Notes: generated by a model from the sequence alone, not told the origin. A stretch of DNA of 64,000 nucleotides from Acholoe squamosa (GCA_949317995.1 OX439035.1:77956394-78020393); one strand, 5' to 3'; numbered from the stretch's first letter, positions 37,229 through 50,682 are shown. Made by a program: numbers and translations.

Positions 37229-37483
37229 TTAGTTTTCCCTCCTATCAGTGAACTACATATGGCATCACAAGGCAATGAAATGGTTCTTTCTCATTCGACA
37301 TAGCATAGGTATATGTGGATCAATACGGTAAAAGGTACGCCCGTGCACCCCCTAGTGGGCGTACCTTTTACTGTGTTGATACACATATAATTATAACTTG
37401 GTTTTCACTCCTATCAGTGAACTATATATGACATCACAAGGCAATGAAATGGTTCTTTCTCATTCGACATAGTATAAGTATAT
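37229..37483. repeat. Direct duplication flanking a small inverted-repeat element
   Basis: A block of about 85 bases (CTATCAGTGAACTAYATATG ... CACAAGGCAATGAAATGGTT) occurs at 37229-37314 and again at 37398-37483 with few differences. Between them, 37311-37388 is an inverted repeat: ATATGTGGATCAATACGGTA at the left mirrors ATATGTGTATCAACACAGTA at the right, and the core AAAAGGTACGCCC/GGGCGTACCTTTT is perfect. The loop is about 16 bases. Confidence 0.85.
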
Positions 37484-39180
37484 AACGGACTGCAAGTGCA
37501 TATTGGTCATTGCTGTAAGTCAATCTGCCAAAGCTGCCCTTCGGGCTCTTCACACTGGGCGTCGCTGCATTCTCTGCTTCATTCTCCCTGTATAAACAAA
37601 TGGTTATTTTCTGCCTGCTGCGGGCAGTCGGCCGAAACGACCCTCCTGCAGTGGGAACTGGCAGCAATCTTTTAGACAATTACCCTCCTCTAGAGGCTGA
37701 GGGCTGATGGCCCTCTGGACAACATGTTGATTCAGCCTCCTATCCAGCCAGCATCCTTCTCTAGTGTACCCCAGGTGGCGGCCAAGTACGCCTGCCAATA
37801 GGCTGACTGTTGACATTGTGATGCTTGGTCCCCATGCCTTAAGCAGGTTCTATTATCTGTCTGCTTACTTTTATATACTTGCGGGTTCATCAGTGATAGA
37901 GTCAATATTCCATCCTTCTATATAGATGGTGAAGTCTGGAGCTGGAGGGATGTTAGTGTTTAGTTGAGGGTCATTCAAAGAAGACATTAATTGAAGGAGG
38001 ATGCCTTGTTGCGAAGTGGATATAAGAGTCGTCTATAGCCCTTTATATAGAAAGAGCCCTCTTACCATTGGGGGCTTAGGTCCGGCTATTTTCTCAAGCT
38101 GATGGGGCGACAATTTATCATTCAAGTCACCAATTTTAGTCGTGTATGAAATGATATGATTGTAATATCATCGAAGATACACACTGTGGAGGCCATTTAA
38201 TTCACTAGACTAAAGAAAATGTGCAGCAAGCTATTCATTTCTCATAACCCTGGGATAACACATGAATATGTATCGCCGGAGATTCTATCCTCACTCCCTT
38301 GCCTTGATGATTGACATTGAACTCTGAACAGTAGTAAGAAAGATGCATCTGATGAAATGCCAATATATTTTTCTCTGCTGTAAACTGTATCTTAATACAT
38401 TGTACTTGTGTATTGATAACCAGTGGATTAATATTCGAGATGAACTATCGCAACCCCTCCCTTATAGCGAAGGCCTTAGCCCTCAATCCTCACACTACAC
38501 ACAATTTCCTCCATGGTGTCAGCTGATGCTTGCCATATTGCTAGGGCCAATATAATATGTATATCCGGTGTCTTCATTCCTGACGTCCTCTGAGGGCCTC
38601 TATGGGTATTATCAATAGGGGGCGCCTCACTGTGCCTGCCTTGTAGTTGTGTTGGAAGCAGCGGCTGTGCACGGTACTGATTTTATATTCATAGCCACAG
38701 AGAAAGAGCAGCAATTTGTCATAATAGATATGAGACTTAGGGGAAATCAATGCATCCTTTGAGCACCATTGACACTAAAGCATCGGCCTGGGATTACAAT
38801 TGAACATTTATATCATACTGACTGAACCAAAGGACCTTGCCCATGGATGATAATTCTGAGTGCTTTTCATAGATACCACCAGGTAGTGCTAAGTAGTTTG
38901 CTTCCCCAAGCACATAAGAGACACATTGTTCTGATAATTGTTCATTCTAGCACACCCAAATATACTGTCGATAAGATATTCATCAAGGAATCTGTCTAAT
39001 TTGTGATGGAAATATTTTCTATAACCGTGTCTCACTGGTGAAATATTTTGCCATAGAATGTTTGGTTAAAATCCTCCACCATAGCACGAGACTAGCTTAA
39101 TCCCCAAAATGGCACATCATTACAGTGTTTAATGCTGTCAATTATGCTTGTATCAATTACCCTACGTTCCGTCGCACGCT
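37484..39180. other. No gene seen
   Basis: Mixed-composition unique sequence without a supported exon or named repeat. Confidence 0.4.
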
Positions 39181-39199
39181 TTCCTGACAAAGAAAGAGA

Positions 39200-41480
39200 A
39201 CAGTCCTCTCATGTTCAATTATATCCCCTTCTCAGTCACCAAGTAAGTCTGTGTTCCTTCAATCTCACATGTCCCTCAATGTAATAAATGTGTTCTCACA
39301 ACCAAACCATATGTAGTTTATTTCAGTCATAAAGACCACAGTGGCTTGAGTCAATACCCTATGTATCACAGATCCTTTAAGCTTCGTCTCTTATCACCCA
39401 TGATTGATAGGTCTGTTGCTAGACTGGGGGGGGGGGGCGATCGGAAGGAGGGTCTAAGCACAAATTGCGTTAGGGGGCTGAAGAGAAAGATAGCTGATGG
39501 CAATATAATGTCATGAATGACCATTTTAGTGTTAATCAATAATCAGTCAAGGCTCAAAGAACCACAATTTGGTGAGGCAATTGTCTCATGAATTTCACAT
39601 TATTGCCATTGATTATGCAGCACAAAGTTGAAAGCTATTCATTAGGACCTTGTCAATAGGATTCCCCCACAAGCGATCCACCTTAAGAAAATCTCACAAA
39701 TGTGTTAATGGGTCTGTTCTCACACAGCCCCTCCCCTTTGTGTGACCACCAGTCGGTTAGTAGCTTTTACTCTGGTGGTTACCCATTACATTGGTATCAT
39801 TTTACCTGAGCAGTCCATCAAAAAATGTATTAGAACAAAGCAGTTGTGTAATGGTGTATGTCACATTGTCAGGATAATTAGCCTGACAGTCTAGGTTACC
39901 TACACTACCAAATGGGCTACTAAATATATACCTTAAGAAACAATTTCCCTTTTACCTTAGGCCTCAAAGATATAACCTTGACTTGAGTAAGTGACTTATG
40001 GCCTCCATTCCGTGCCCACCCAAAAACGACCAAGAAATATCCCTAATGACCAAAAATAGGAATTCCCTCACATTTTCCAGATAATTCTAGTAATTCCCTT
40101 GTTTTATTATGCAAGTTTGGATAACCTGAAACATCCATATCTCGTCAAATCTGGACAACCTCAGTCTTTTTTTCAGAAACGAGAGAAGGAAATGACCATA
40201 GAAATAGCGATCATTAATTATGAGGCCTATTCAAGGTTTAACACAAAATTGACAGAACAGGCATCAATCAATATCCACACTGAGGAGATAAATATTCCGT
40301 GTAGGCTCTATTTTGTTCGTGGCAAGTTATGATACGAACTTATTATATGAGTTTCCGTATTCACCACCCCATCTTGAATAACCTCGGAGAATACTTTATG
40401 TCCTCGAGGCTCTGACGTCATGTCCGAGGTCATAACATGACCGTGGTAAAAGTAGTACCATCACAACGTCTCGGCGTTAGCTGGAATAAATCCGCACTTA
40501 CCTGTGGGCCATGTGAAGACGTGAGATCGTGGAAATCAATATGTCCGAGGGCGATGAGGTTTCTAAAACCATATCCTTCATTCCCGAGGGCGAAGCAACA
40601 TTTGAGCTGTACGATTTTCTTGAAGCCAAAGAAGCTTACTCGTATGAGGAGAACCTTGTTACGATTAATACTGTGTGACATCCTTTGGCGAGGGTGGCTC
40701 CCGTGGGGTTATACTAACCAGGGTGGAGCTTACAACCAGTGGGTAACTCGCTACATTTATAAGTAGCACACCGAGCCCTAAAACAGTAAAGAAGCTTCCC
40801 ATTCTAGTGTTACCTAGAACCCCCGAGGGTATCCATATCAAAATAATTATGAGTAACCAAGCTACAATGCAAAATGCTAACGACAGCTAATTGACATGTC
40901 ATTGATTAATCGGGATACAATCTGTTTGAATGTTGATTTAATCTCTTCCTACTTTTTTTGGAGATCATGTAGCTTCATCCATACAGTAACGATGATACAC
41001 TGAAGCTTATACACTCTATGGACTGTTTTGTGAAAGTGCTAAGTTTTTAGCTGTATAAAGAGATCTTCTCCATCCATCCCAATTGTAATGACTTTAATTC
41101 TACAACTCTAGGCAACGTACGTATCAGCTAGAATGCAAAACCTCTCCTCATCTTTCCTTCCCTTCCATTTGCTTCCCTTCCCTATCTACCCATACCTGAC
41201 CTCAATTCAACCCCATCAAACACCATAATGGTCTGGTTAGAGTATGTATAGGCTAATACATGCCCTCAGAATCAGATATGCAGTCGGTAAGCTGATTGAT
41301 AGCAGCATATCAGCTTGGTAGTGTAGGGCTCACATAATTGTCAATATGTCTTCAGGCATCGGGTAACACATTCAGGCCTCCAGCTACCTCTAGCATCACC
41401 CTGCCCTCAAAGACAAGGTAGCAAGTCAATGGTGGCATGGCATAGTGGCTGGGAGAGTAAATGATATAGATAGACCTAGT
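39200..41480. repeat. Ancient paralogous noncoding segment, copy A
   Basis: Several blocks align in order with 45280-47345. At 39420-39720 the shared strings include GTGTTAATCAATAATCAGTC (copy B has AATAAACAGTC), AAGGCTCAA, ACAAAGTTGAAAGCT and TCATTAG. At 41400-41480, GGTGGCATGGCATAGTGGCT matches the other copy's GCTGGCATGGCACAGTGGTT, followed by GGTAAATGA-type sequence. Between blocks the copies have drifted beyond recognition. No coding function is seen. Confidence 0.6.
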
Positions 41481-41810
41481 ACGGCACCTACGGCAAACCC
41501 CTCATATATAGAGTCATCCAGGCCATCCATTCCTCACATCACGATTTGTCCCCTAAGGAAACAGCATGACACAATCTGAAACTGTGATAGTAAATCAAGG
41601 TAAAGATTAAGGGGTTTGCTCTGCTAGTGCCGGGGGTCGCACTAGATGACGTAATAGAGATAACAATCTCACTAAGATCAATTGATATGGAATAACATGA
41701 TTTGAGATCGTGAAGATCTGAATATTGGCACCACGTATATTGAGGCTAAATTATAGTGCTACCCAATTGAGGACCAGGAACGTGTTGCCTTGAATGAAAC
41801 AGTATATGTA

Positions 41811-42769
41811 GGGTAAAGGCACCCTGAGTCGGACAGATACCTATACAGTCGGACACCTTTTGTATTGAATTACATAATCCATATGGGGATTTCAGGTGCC
41901 ATTTGAATTAGACATGCAACCTTAGCTATTATCCTCTCTAACAAATGCAGCAGACAGAATCTGAGTCCCTTAATAGATGGTTTTACAACTGTGTAAACCC
42001 AGGGTGTTTCTGTTATATTTGGATGATAAAGAATGGTGAGTAAATGGGAAACCCCACTTGATCTGTCAATCTGCTGTGTGTTAACCAGAAAGTATAGATG
42101 GTTTATCCACATGTCAATGGCAGATTACCCCTACAGTCGGACATCAATTACACCCCATTCTGGACACAATTATATCATGATTCATATACATTTACAATGG
42201 ATATTTTGTTAGAAAGATAATATTTTATAGCATACCTCTACTCTCAAGTATGGATATTTAATCTGTGTTTGGTTTTACCAAAATTTAACACATAAATATA
42301 ATCACTACTCTATCTACCCATGAACATCATATTGATCTGAGCTTGAAGACTGCCCTGTTAAAGGTATGCTAAATTGCACAACTGAGAGTACCTTGGAGAG
42401 GAGTGTTGTATGAGCTATAATTCCCTATAATGCTGCATCAATGCCTCTATAGCGAAGTTCACATACAGTGACTCATTTTGTTTGTATCAATCAGATAACA
42501 TAGTGTCTGCCTGTAAGGTCATATCTGGAATGGTCTGTCCGACTGTAGGGGCAATTTGATATTCTGAAGACAAGGTATATACAGCTCATTTATTCATATG
42601 TATTGGAGAGATTTATCAAAACCCCTTCATAGATATTGATGATTAGGTAGCATGTATCAATTGATGCAATAGAAAGCTGAATTCATTATGTATAAAGGTA
42701 CTTGAATTGAGCACCAAATAGGGCCACCTCTTGTGTGGCCAGGAGCGTCCGAAATGGGTGCCTTTACCC
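41811..42769. mobile_element. TA-flanked inverted-repeat element, GGGTAAAGGCACC ends
   Basis: Left end GGGTAAAGGCACCCTGAGTC, right end reversed GGGTAAAGGCACCCATTTCG, with TA at 41809-41810 and 42770-42771. The motif GTCGGACA lies near the left end (41831, 41857), in the middle (about 42136) and inverted near the right (about 42535). The element is 959 bases long with no transposase frame, so non-autonomous. Its termini and subterminal motif layout match the element at 57246-58427. Confidence 0.75.
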
Positions 42770-42771
42770 TA

Positions 42772-44390
42772 CCCGGTAGGAGGGGTTCAGGGATGGGGAG
42801 AGGGGAATTGCTCCTGGGTATGGCAAGATAAACAGGGCCCTATACAATGTGACAGCTGGAGGGCAGGCTATATATAACAAGGTAATGGTATTTTGGTGGG
42901 AATGGAGGGGGGAGCTTGTCAATGCATGCGTCCAAGTTGAACAGGCTCATAATATATGGTAACTTGGACTATTATATAGAGGTGCATGTAAATGGAATTA
43001 AAACAGCTACCCTGCGATGTATACTGTAAATCATACATCCACTTTTCAATAATACATCTGTTAAGAGAGAAAATTATAATCCCGGTAGGAAACCTACTCA
43101 ACCAGTTCTTACCAATGGCTCTCCCTCCCCATATTATCATAAGTTCAGATAATCCCCTGCTGGCTCTACATAGACAACGCTATCCATCCTGAGGTTCGGC
43201 CACAAAGGGCCCCTTAACATGTCACATGTAGGTGCTGCAGGAGATTGCAGGTTAAGCTATCCTTTGAAGCTGTATTCAAGTGAATGATCTGTTGGGGCTG
43301 ATCCACTATCAAGCTGAGTGATAGTTTGAAAGTTACTGGAAGAGTCATCTTTGCAGCACAGATTATATAGTCCTTATCGACACAAGTCAGCAATTTCAGC
43401 AAAGCCTATTGGCTTCGGTTTACTAAGAAGAAAACAGTCCCATAGCCAATTGTATTTCATACCTATAGGCCCCTATAGGTAGTCTGAGTACTCTTGGCAG
43501 TCTTGGAACATAACGTTTTGTATAAGGTTCTACTTTGCCCATGGCAGTGGAAAATAGAGGAGATCCGATAGGTATATCGAAACTAATGGTTCCAATGCAC
43601 TAATTCCATTCTGTCATGGTACGACTTAAAGATGAGGCTTTTATGCTATAGAGCAGTATATTAAGCTAATAGATGATGAATATCGGGGCCCTAGGGCTGT
43701 ACATTCTGTATATACAGAATGTACAGCCTGTGGGCCCCGATATCCATCTTCTATTAGGTTTATCCCACCATTTCCTCCATTTTGTATTAATTTCTTACCT
43801 GATATCCACAGAATATAGCCAGGAGAAGAAATTTTGTAATTGCAAGCGATACGGCCTGGGCTCCGCTCTGTGCGAAGCCATTGTTTTTGTTCCTTGCCGG
43901 GAGAGGTATCGCTGTGTTTACACACACTTTTCGTATGGAATCCAACCATGACAAGTCCAGATATTAAAACATATATCCTTAGACATTCTAGATGATTACT
44001 CCATGCTTGATATGTCTGATATATTCAAAATAAATAAGAATCCATTGATTTTTCAAACCGGTCTGAAATTTTCAGCGTCTTTCTTGTACGGCGAGGAGTT
44101 GACCTATATCCACATCCAGGCCACTGACACACTTGCGTCGGGCAAGGAGGCAGGTGGGAATGGCTGGACCGCGACTTGCTTATGATGGAAAAATCAATGG
44201 ATTCTTATTTATATTGAACAAAATGGAGAAAAATTAGCACGCATTCCTCATCTATGGATCGAATACTTCTTGGGACTTTGATATTATAACATGTCATGGT
44301 TGGAATCAAGATGAAAACTGAGTGAAAACATAGGACTAGGACCCGAGGTTAGAACTTATTTACTTTCGCAATGGGTTTCATCACCGTTCA
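42772..44390. other. No gene seen
   Basis: Contains the long palindrome at 43680-43743 listed separately. The short open frames at 42919-43949 have no recognised features. Confidence 0.4.
43680..43743. repeat. Near-perfect 64-bp palindrome
   Basis: ATATCGGGGCCC at the left pairs with GGGCCCCGATAT at the right, and the centre GCTGTACATTCTGTATATAC continues into its own exact complement with essentially no loop. Only a four-base region between inner and outer arms fails to pair. The structure could extrude as a cruciform. Confidence 0.95.
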
Positions 44391-44470
44391 GTGTGGCGCT
44401 ATGGCTAAGGCCTTCGCCTACCTCCACTGCGGTCGGGGTTCAATTCTCCTACGAGTTGGGATGATTTTTC
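44391..44470 (+). mobile_element. tRNA-derived SINE head
   Basis: A-box-like TGGCGCTATGGC at 44394 and B-box GGTTCAATTC at 44437-44446, about 43 bases apart, give an internal RNA polymerase III promoter. The string GTGGCGCTATGGCTAAGGC is typical of tRNA-derived SINE heads. There is no paired acceptor stem, so it is not a working tRNA. The 3' end and target duplication could not be placed. A 166-codon minus-strand frame crosses it and is not called. Confidence 0.65.
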
Positions 44471-45279
44471 ATATTGAACATTGGCTAGACGGACTTTGTA
44501 TGTCCGCCAGCATTTCCCAAAATATTCTAAGTCCAACTTGACCCCGAAAAAGTATATACCAAAAATTTCAAAAATGCACATGGGTGGTATATATGCAGAA
44601 TAATGCACGGCTAAACTGCATACAAAACCACCGGAAGTGCCAGAATCGTGGTATAAAAGGGTGTGTCTAACACGCAAGGACCTACAGTAGTATTTTCCTC
44701 GGCATTTCCATTTACCTGAGGACTTAAATCTGAGTGTAATCAACTGGAGAAGGAGGAGGTGTTTTATCTCCAATTTGATGAAAAATCTAAAAACCACAGG
44801 TACATCTAGATCTAGGAGATCAGGATGCCGATTCATAGGGTAAACGATTATTAGGACTTTCGTTTCGATGAAAGTATTATTCACAGCATTAAACCACCAT
44901 TTCAATTTGGTCTAGATGAGAGAATTTTCTTTTAAAGTTTTAAACCCCTGTACTCCGTCTAATATCACTTCAATTAGTTTTTTTAGGCAGAGCGTATAGC
45001 CACCAAATCACCCTTTGTGATTTGTCATACACTTTATCTCTCCTTTCTTCAAAATAACTCCCGTGCCCCTAATTGTGTCTAGCTGCTAAGCTTCTTATTC
45101 AAAGCTTTTTTTCTCTGTTTTAAACTTCCACCATAATAAAAAAGGAAAACACAGAACTACTCCATCTACCATGTGCCTAACTATTTTCATTATGACACCC
45201 CATATATCTTAATTCCCTCATTTAGCTGCACACTCTTCACTAACACAAAGGGAGGGGGGCATCCCTCTTAACTCTAATT

Positions 45280-47345
45280 GTGTCCCCTTTTCACCATATA
45301 AGATGGACTTATGTTCTCTATATAAGTGGCGTGTCTATGACTTGGACAGAAATATTCTCTCTACTACATAGTTCACATGCTGCTTCAGTAAAGACTACAG
45401 TATACTAATTCAAGATATGATTGACTATATCGGATGATTTATGCATGTTTTCCCCTATCGGACATGATTGATAAGATTGTCATAAGGATAGTGGGGGGGG
45501 GCTGATAAGACAGAGTCTGAGCATAAAGAGAGGGCTACAGAAAAGGTTAACGGATGGTAATATCGTAAGATGGATGGATGGCCTTAGTGTTAATCAATAA
45601 ACAGTCAAGGCTCAATACCACCACTATCTAGGCTGTCAATTACTGCAATTAATTTCCCATTATTCCTGTCAGATATCCAGTACAAAGTTGAAAGCTTCTC
45701 ATTAGCACCTTATGAATGGAATCACCCCACTAATGATCCATCTAAAGATTTAAGGAAATCTCTGAGTAGGTGACTCTTTTCTCCCCCTGTCCCCTAGCCT
45801 TATGGGACAATTAGATAATAACTAACAGACTGGTGGTCGCTCAAGTACGATTTCAGTGGTAATTCCAGAAATACCTGAATAAATAACTAAAACCAATATA
45901 TTTGAATCACCATAAATAACCCAATAACCCAATAACACTTTGAGAACTGGAAAAGTGTTTTTTACTGCCAGCAAACTGATGATCATAAACTTTCAGAACA
46001 ACGCGGGGATGGGAAGGAAAGGCACAGGGGAGGCATTAATCAAGACTTCAAACTCCTGATTATACCTGGAAAAAACGCATTTAGGGAGCAATTATTCATT
46101 ATATATTCGCTGTTCACGTCTACCTTAATTGAAAACAAAAAGATAGCCATAAAGAGTTTGCAACCCATAACTCCTTACAGACATCCTCAGTGAACATATT
46201 ACTAAGAACATTGTGTACCATTGACAGACAGTGAAGATAGCATACACCCCCCCCCCCACACACACACACACATTCTCCCCAATCTCTAACCCATTTCCAC
46301 TATAGCAATCGACTTTCTTCTGCCACCTTCTGCATAGTCAATAGAATGCTATAAAGAGAAGGGTGGCTAAGGGGGGAGACCCCATGGAGCCCTTTGAAAG
46401 CCCTCACCATGTTTTGGGGCGGAGCAGCTACTGAATGGGATTTTGGCACAAGGTTCAGCCAAGGTACCGCCTACGTTCTCCCGAGAATTCTGCCAGTAAA
46501 GACGCACAGTGAATAGAAATCTATAAAGAAAAATGGCTCTTTATAGAATATAAAGATGAAGCAGATGCTAGTGCCTATGAGACACTGGAGTCAGGAGAAT
46601 ATAGGTCGAGAACCCGACTAATTGCTCCAGAATAATAATTACATTATAAAAAGATTATATCTACTAGCCTCCTAAATGTTCACTTTCTTCTCTAATCATC
46701 CAGAATTTGCCTCATCTGGCCTCTCTTTTCTATCCCTATCTTTGGTTCTTAAGGAGAAGATAAGATGTGTAAGGAAAAAGCTGTATCAATAAAATACCAT
46801 CATTAAAATACCCAAAGTTAATGAAAACCATCCCATCTATGTACAACCTAACGTACTATGCATTCGCCCTTTTCGATATAACCTACCTCTATTTCCAGTC
46901 TAATCTCTCTATATCTTCCTCATAGAAATCCTATTTCAACTTTGGTATATCCATCTCAACACCACCGCAGCTATATGTCCCTGCCCACTCCTCTGCGCTC
47001 AAGCTCATGCCCTAGATCACCTGATCCTGCCGTTCCCTTCTGTCCTGCTTTCAAACCCTTGCCGCCCTAAACTGCACGAACCGGCCACTCCTATCCTCCT
47101 TCAATTACCATATAATCAGCTGGAATCGAATGTGTACCAGATCAGCTGATTAAATGCAGCATCAGTCATAAATTACATGAGTCAGGAAGGCTATCACCCG
47201 TGTCAATGCCTTCTCCTGGTATTGTGTATTGGTCATCATTACCAGCCCCACTCACACCAATCATCACGCCTGCCATTAAGACAAAGTGCCAGGTCGATGC
47301 TGGCATGGCACAGTGGTTGGTTGGGTAAATGACTATGGACCTACA
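45280..47345. repeat. Ancient paralogous noncoding segment, copy B
   Basis: Partner of 39200-41480, offset by about 5.9-6.1 kb and in the same orientation. The best preserved blocks are 45490-45770 and 47270-47345. The offset changes along the alignment, so indels have accumulated. Confidence 0.6.
46238..46273. repeat. (C)n(AC)n microsatellite
   Basis: A run of about ten C followed by about eight AC units. Confidence 0.9.
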
Positions 47346-47781
47346 AATGCCCATTCGCTCCTTCACACATGGGGCGTTGCATCCCTGCAATCCCTAGCTC
47401 TCTCACCAAAATAAGCAGATAAGTAGCATAACACACAGAATGTAAATCAACAGGGTGCATGGATAGAATGCTCAAACAGGAAGGTGTAAAAAATGGGTTC
47501 AAACCTGCATCTGCCCTCATTAAGCCAGGGCTCCAGTACACAGTACGGGTCGGCAGCATTACAAGCGGCATGCCAAAATCCATCGTTCTCAGCAACACAG
47601 GTGCGTCAATGGCGTGATATTGATGTGAAATACTGCAATTGCAAAACTGGCGCATAATGTAAACAAAAAGAACAAAGAAATACCTGTGCCGCCTGTAACG
47701 CTGCCATCCCGTGCCACCTAGTGGAGCTTGGGCTTTATGTGTGCTTCCCATGTCACTGCACCCTAGGTATAATATTGCCAA
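47341..47781 (-). other. Open frame of unknown status (146 codons)
   Basis: An ATG-started minus-strand frame with no recognised domain. It overlaps the end of the old duplicated segment by only a few bases. It contains RTMDFGMPLVMLPTRTVYW and LMRADAGLNP, which look protein-like, but I cannot name a family. Upstream and downstream splice or polyadenylation context is unclear. Could be a mobile-element remnant or chance. Confidence 0.2.
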
Positions 47782-48574
47782 TGGAAATAAAGGGCTAGAT
47801 TTATTCTATAAGGTTCGGTTTGCACACGTACACAAAGTAGCATCTGTTTCAGTTTTAACAATTCAACGTTGAGGTTGTCCTTTCAACGGAACCCATGGCA
47901 TGCATCTGTAGGTGATGGGGGAGGCTGAGCTTTATACTTTGGGGGCTCATCACGGGGACTGTGATTATTATAGTAAATCCCTGCTTGGTATATTTTGGAT
48001 AGATCAGTTAGCACAGCTAATCACAGTGCTCGACCAGATAACTGTGTTTTCATTTATCGATGTAGAAGAGGTTTCTGTCCTTGGTTTGGTAAATGTGGTA
48101 CATGGATGTATTCATATGCATAATATATCATTATGCATACACCCTTTATCTAAATTCTGTGTTAACCAAAATAGCCTTGATATTTGCCATCAACCCAAGG
48201 TTGTTTGTTCTGAAAACGGAGAATGGTATGGGTAAGGTGCTAAAATATGTCCAAAGGAGGCCTAACGAATTACATCATCTAACTTGCAATGCTTAATGCC
48301 CATTGGTATTTTTGTATTACATTTATGTCACATGCGTGTATATGCATGATCATGGTAGAACATTGATGTGTATTGTGATTTCACACTTAGGCTTTAACGA
48401 CCATTGAAATGCCCAATGCTTAACACACATCCCACATCCTTTCCTACTTCCTCCTGTTCCAGGTCTCTCCCTTCCTTCCTCCTACTCTGATCACACATTC
48501 CACCCCGCCCCCATCCAGTGGCATTCTCTCTACCTTTGGGAGCACCATTTAGGCAGGATCAGACGGGGGTTGAA

Positions 48575-49363
48575 TTACAGCTGAAAGGATGGACAGAGAT
48601 AGTGTTTTCCTTCGGGAAGAGAGGAGAGAACTGCCTTGAAAAGCATCGACCAAACGGCCAAAATTGCATTCCCCAGTCCCTCCGCTGAAAGATAGAGAAC
48701 CATAGGTGCATGGGCTGATGAGTTAAGGTGGAAGGAATCCAGGTCATGATAAGGAACGGGTAAGAATTGGATTGAGGATGGGATGGGGAGTGTCTGTGGT
48801 TGGGGTACTTTTTTAATTGGACCCAGATCCCTATCAACGAGATCACGCTTGGTCGAGGACATTTTTAAGAGTGAATTATACATCACAGATGTAATGGCCG
48901 AGAGATCGTAGTAGAGATGTCTAATTACGAAGTGATTGAACAAACACTCAGAGACTCTAGGGGACAGAGCTGTGGTGCTGTTCGATGACCTGGAACAATA
49001 GCAATTCACTACAGGTATTTGGAGGTGCCTAGTACTGATGTGGAAGCTATGAGGCCACTGCAGAACGACCCTGGACAAAAACAATTCAATATAGGTCAGA
49101 GGTATTACATAATTATATATGCAGGCAGTACCACAGGTCTCTGTAAGGTCTAATGCCATGACAGAGGTTATGTAGTATTTGCTGATCTGTGAGTGTGGTA
49201 CACTGGTACATCTGTACACTGGTACACCACAGTCTTTGTCATGGTTGACTGAATTCAGTAGCTGATCTATAGTAGAGGACTTTTGGCTGTTTTTGACATG
49301 ACCTGCTGTCCCCCTCCTACACGACGTATATATGGCCGAGGAGACAAGTCTCTCGGCCAATAA
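48575..49363 (-). other. Long unexplained open frame on the minus strand
   Basis: Stop-free for about 262 codons; the first ATG in frame is at about 49156, leaving 194 codons to the stop at 48575. At this base composition a run this long is not expected by chance in 64 kb. The predicted sequence has no signal peptide at the ATG, no clear membrane segment series and no family I recognise; segments such as VPQPQTLPIPSSIQFLPVP are Pro-rich. It may be an exon of an unknown gene, a decayed element frame, or a chance frame. The first codons fall in a 25-bp near-perfect hairpin (49334-49358, GGCCGAG...CTCGGCC). Confidence 0.3.
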
Positions 49364-50682
49364 TTACCACCTTCCAAACACGAACCCCAAGACGAAACCC
49401 CACCTCTTGTCCCCAACACTCCCATTCTAAACAATTTTTGACGACATGAATAACCAGGAATATGATATATTATGATGCCAATGACGAAACAGGAAAAATG
49501 TTAAAATAGGAACAGAAATCAACTGTTACGGTCATGCCAGTGACCAAAAAATATAACTTCTTAATATTTCAGATAACTATTTATAATTAGGGTAAGAACA
49601 AAGAAGGCGAGTTTGTGGGACAAGCAGGTTTTTAAGATTACGAAAGGCAAATCAAAACAATATTCATCCATGTATTTGAAGCATGTAGGAATAGTGGTTA
49701 CATTTTTACACAAATCAATGAGAACAGTTTTTGTTTTTGCTAGTTAAGTAATGCCCAATGGACCCATTTTATTTAGTACTAAAATAGTTATATTAATGGC
49801 ATTTTCTTGGTCTAGACATAAATAGAGCTCCCACGTGAATCAATCAGTCCATGTCAAATTACACAAGAATGTTAGAAAAAAAATTAGAACTACATGCCTA
49901 AATTGCTGTAATTATCAGTCCTTTTTGTAAAGTTAGAAGAACGATCATCCTTTTAGAAATCCCTTTGAGAAGAAAATATTTTTACCAGATAAACGTCAAT
50001 CCCAATTTCCCTGGTGCCGAGATAGTAAATACTTTTTCTTCCATTTCCAAGTGATGAAATGTAACGAAGTAACTAATTGGATATGAGGAATTTAGTCGTG
50101 TTCTTAACCTTTTTGGTTCCTAATCAAAGACCCTCTCATGAAAACGACTTACTGTATGACACTCCTTGAGAAAAGAGAGATTAAATTATGAAAAGAACGA
50201 AATTTGAAGAACGATTGGTAAAATTCTCTTTTAAATATCACTCAGATCCCATATCATATGGCAGTTATTGGCGGTTTATTCCAGAATATTTTACAGAGTA
50301 ATTGTACGTGCAAGAGTCCCGGTATGACAAAAAGTACAGACTCAGCATGTGTGTTCCCAAATGATGTTACTGGTAACTGGTCACAGGGCTAGTGTGATCT
50401 AACATGACTAGCGAGGTTTCTTTTGTATGTGTATGCGCAGACTAGATAGTTTTAATCTCGGACTCTCTCGCGAGATTTAAGTAAGTACCATACCTCTGAA
50501 TAGCATGACATGCCTGATGCGAGATCAGAGCCAGATTAATCAGTATACACGTGGTGTTCTTAGGTACCAGTCCGATCCCGATAGGTCATTTTATTACACG
50601 ATTTCTATGACTCACGGTGCCTTTCCTGGATATTCCCATGCTGATGCCTGTTGATATTGTATGCACCATGTGAGCAAATTGG
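49364..50682. other. No gene seen
   Basis: AT-rich sequence without supported exons or named repeats. Confidence 0.4.

Noticed and set aside
40430-40766. Overlapping plus- and minus-strand frames in a GC-richer patch
   Set aside because: Both strands are open over the same stretch, and neither shows a recognisable family or splice context.
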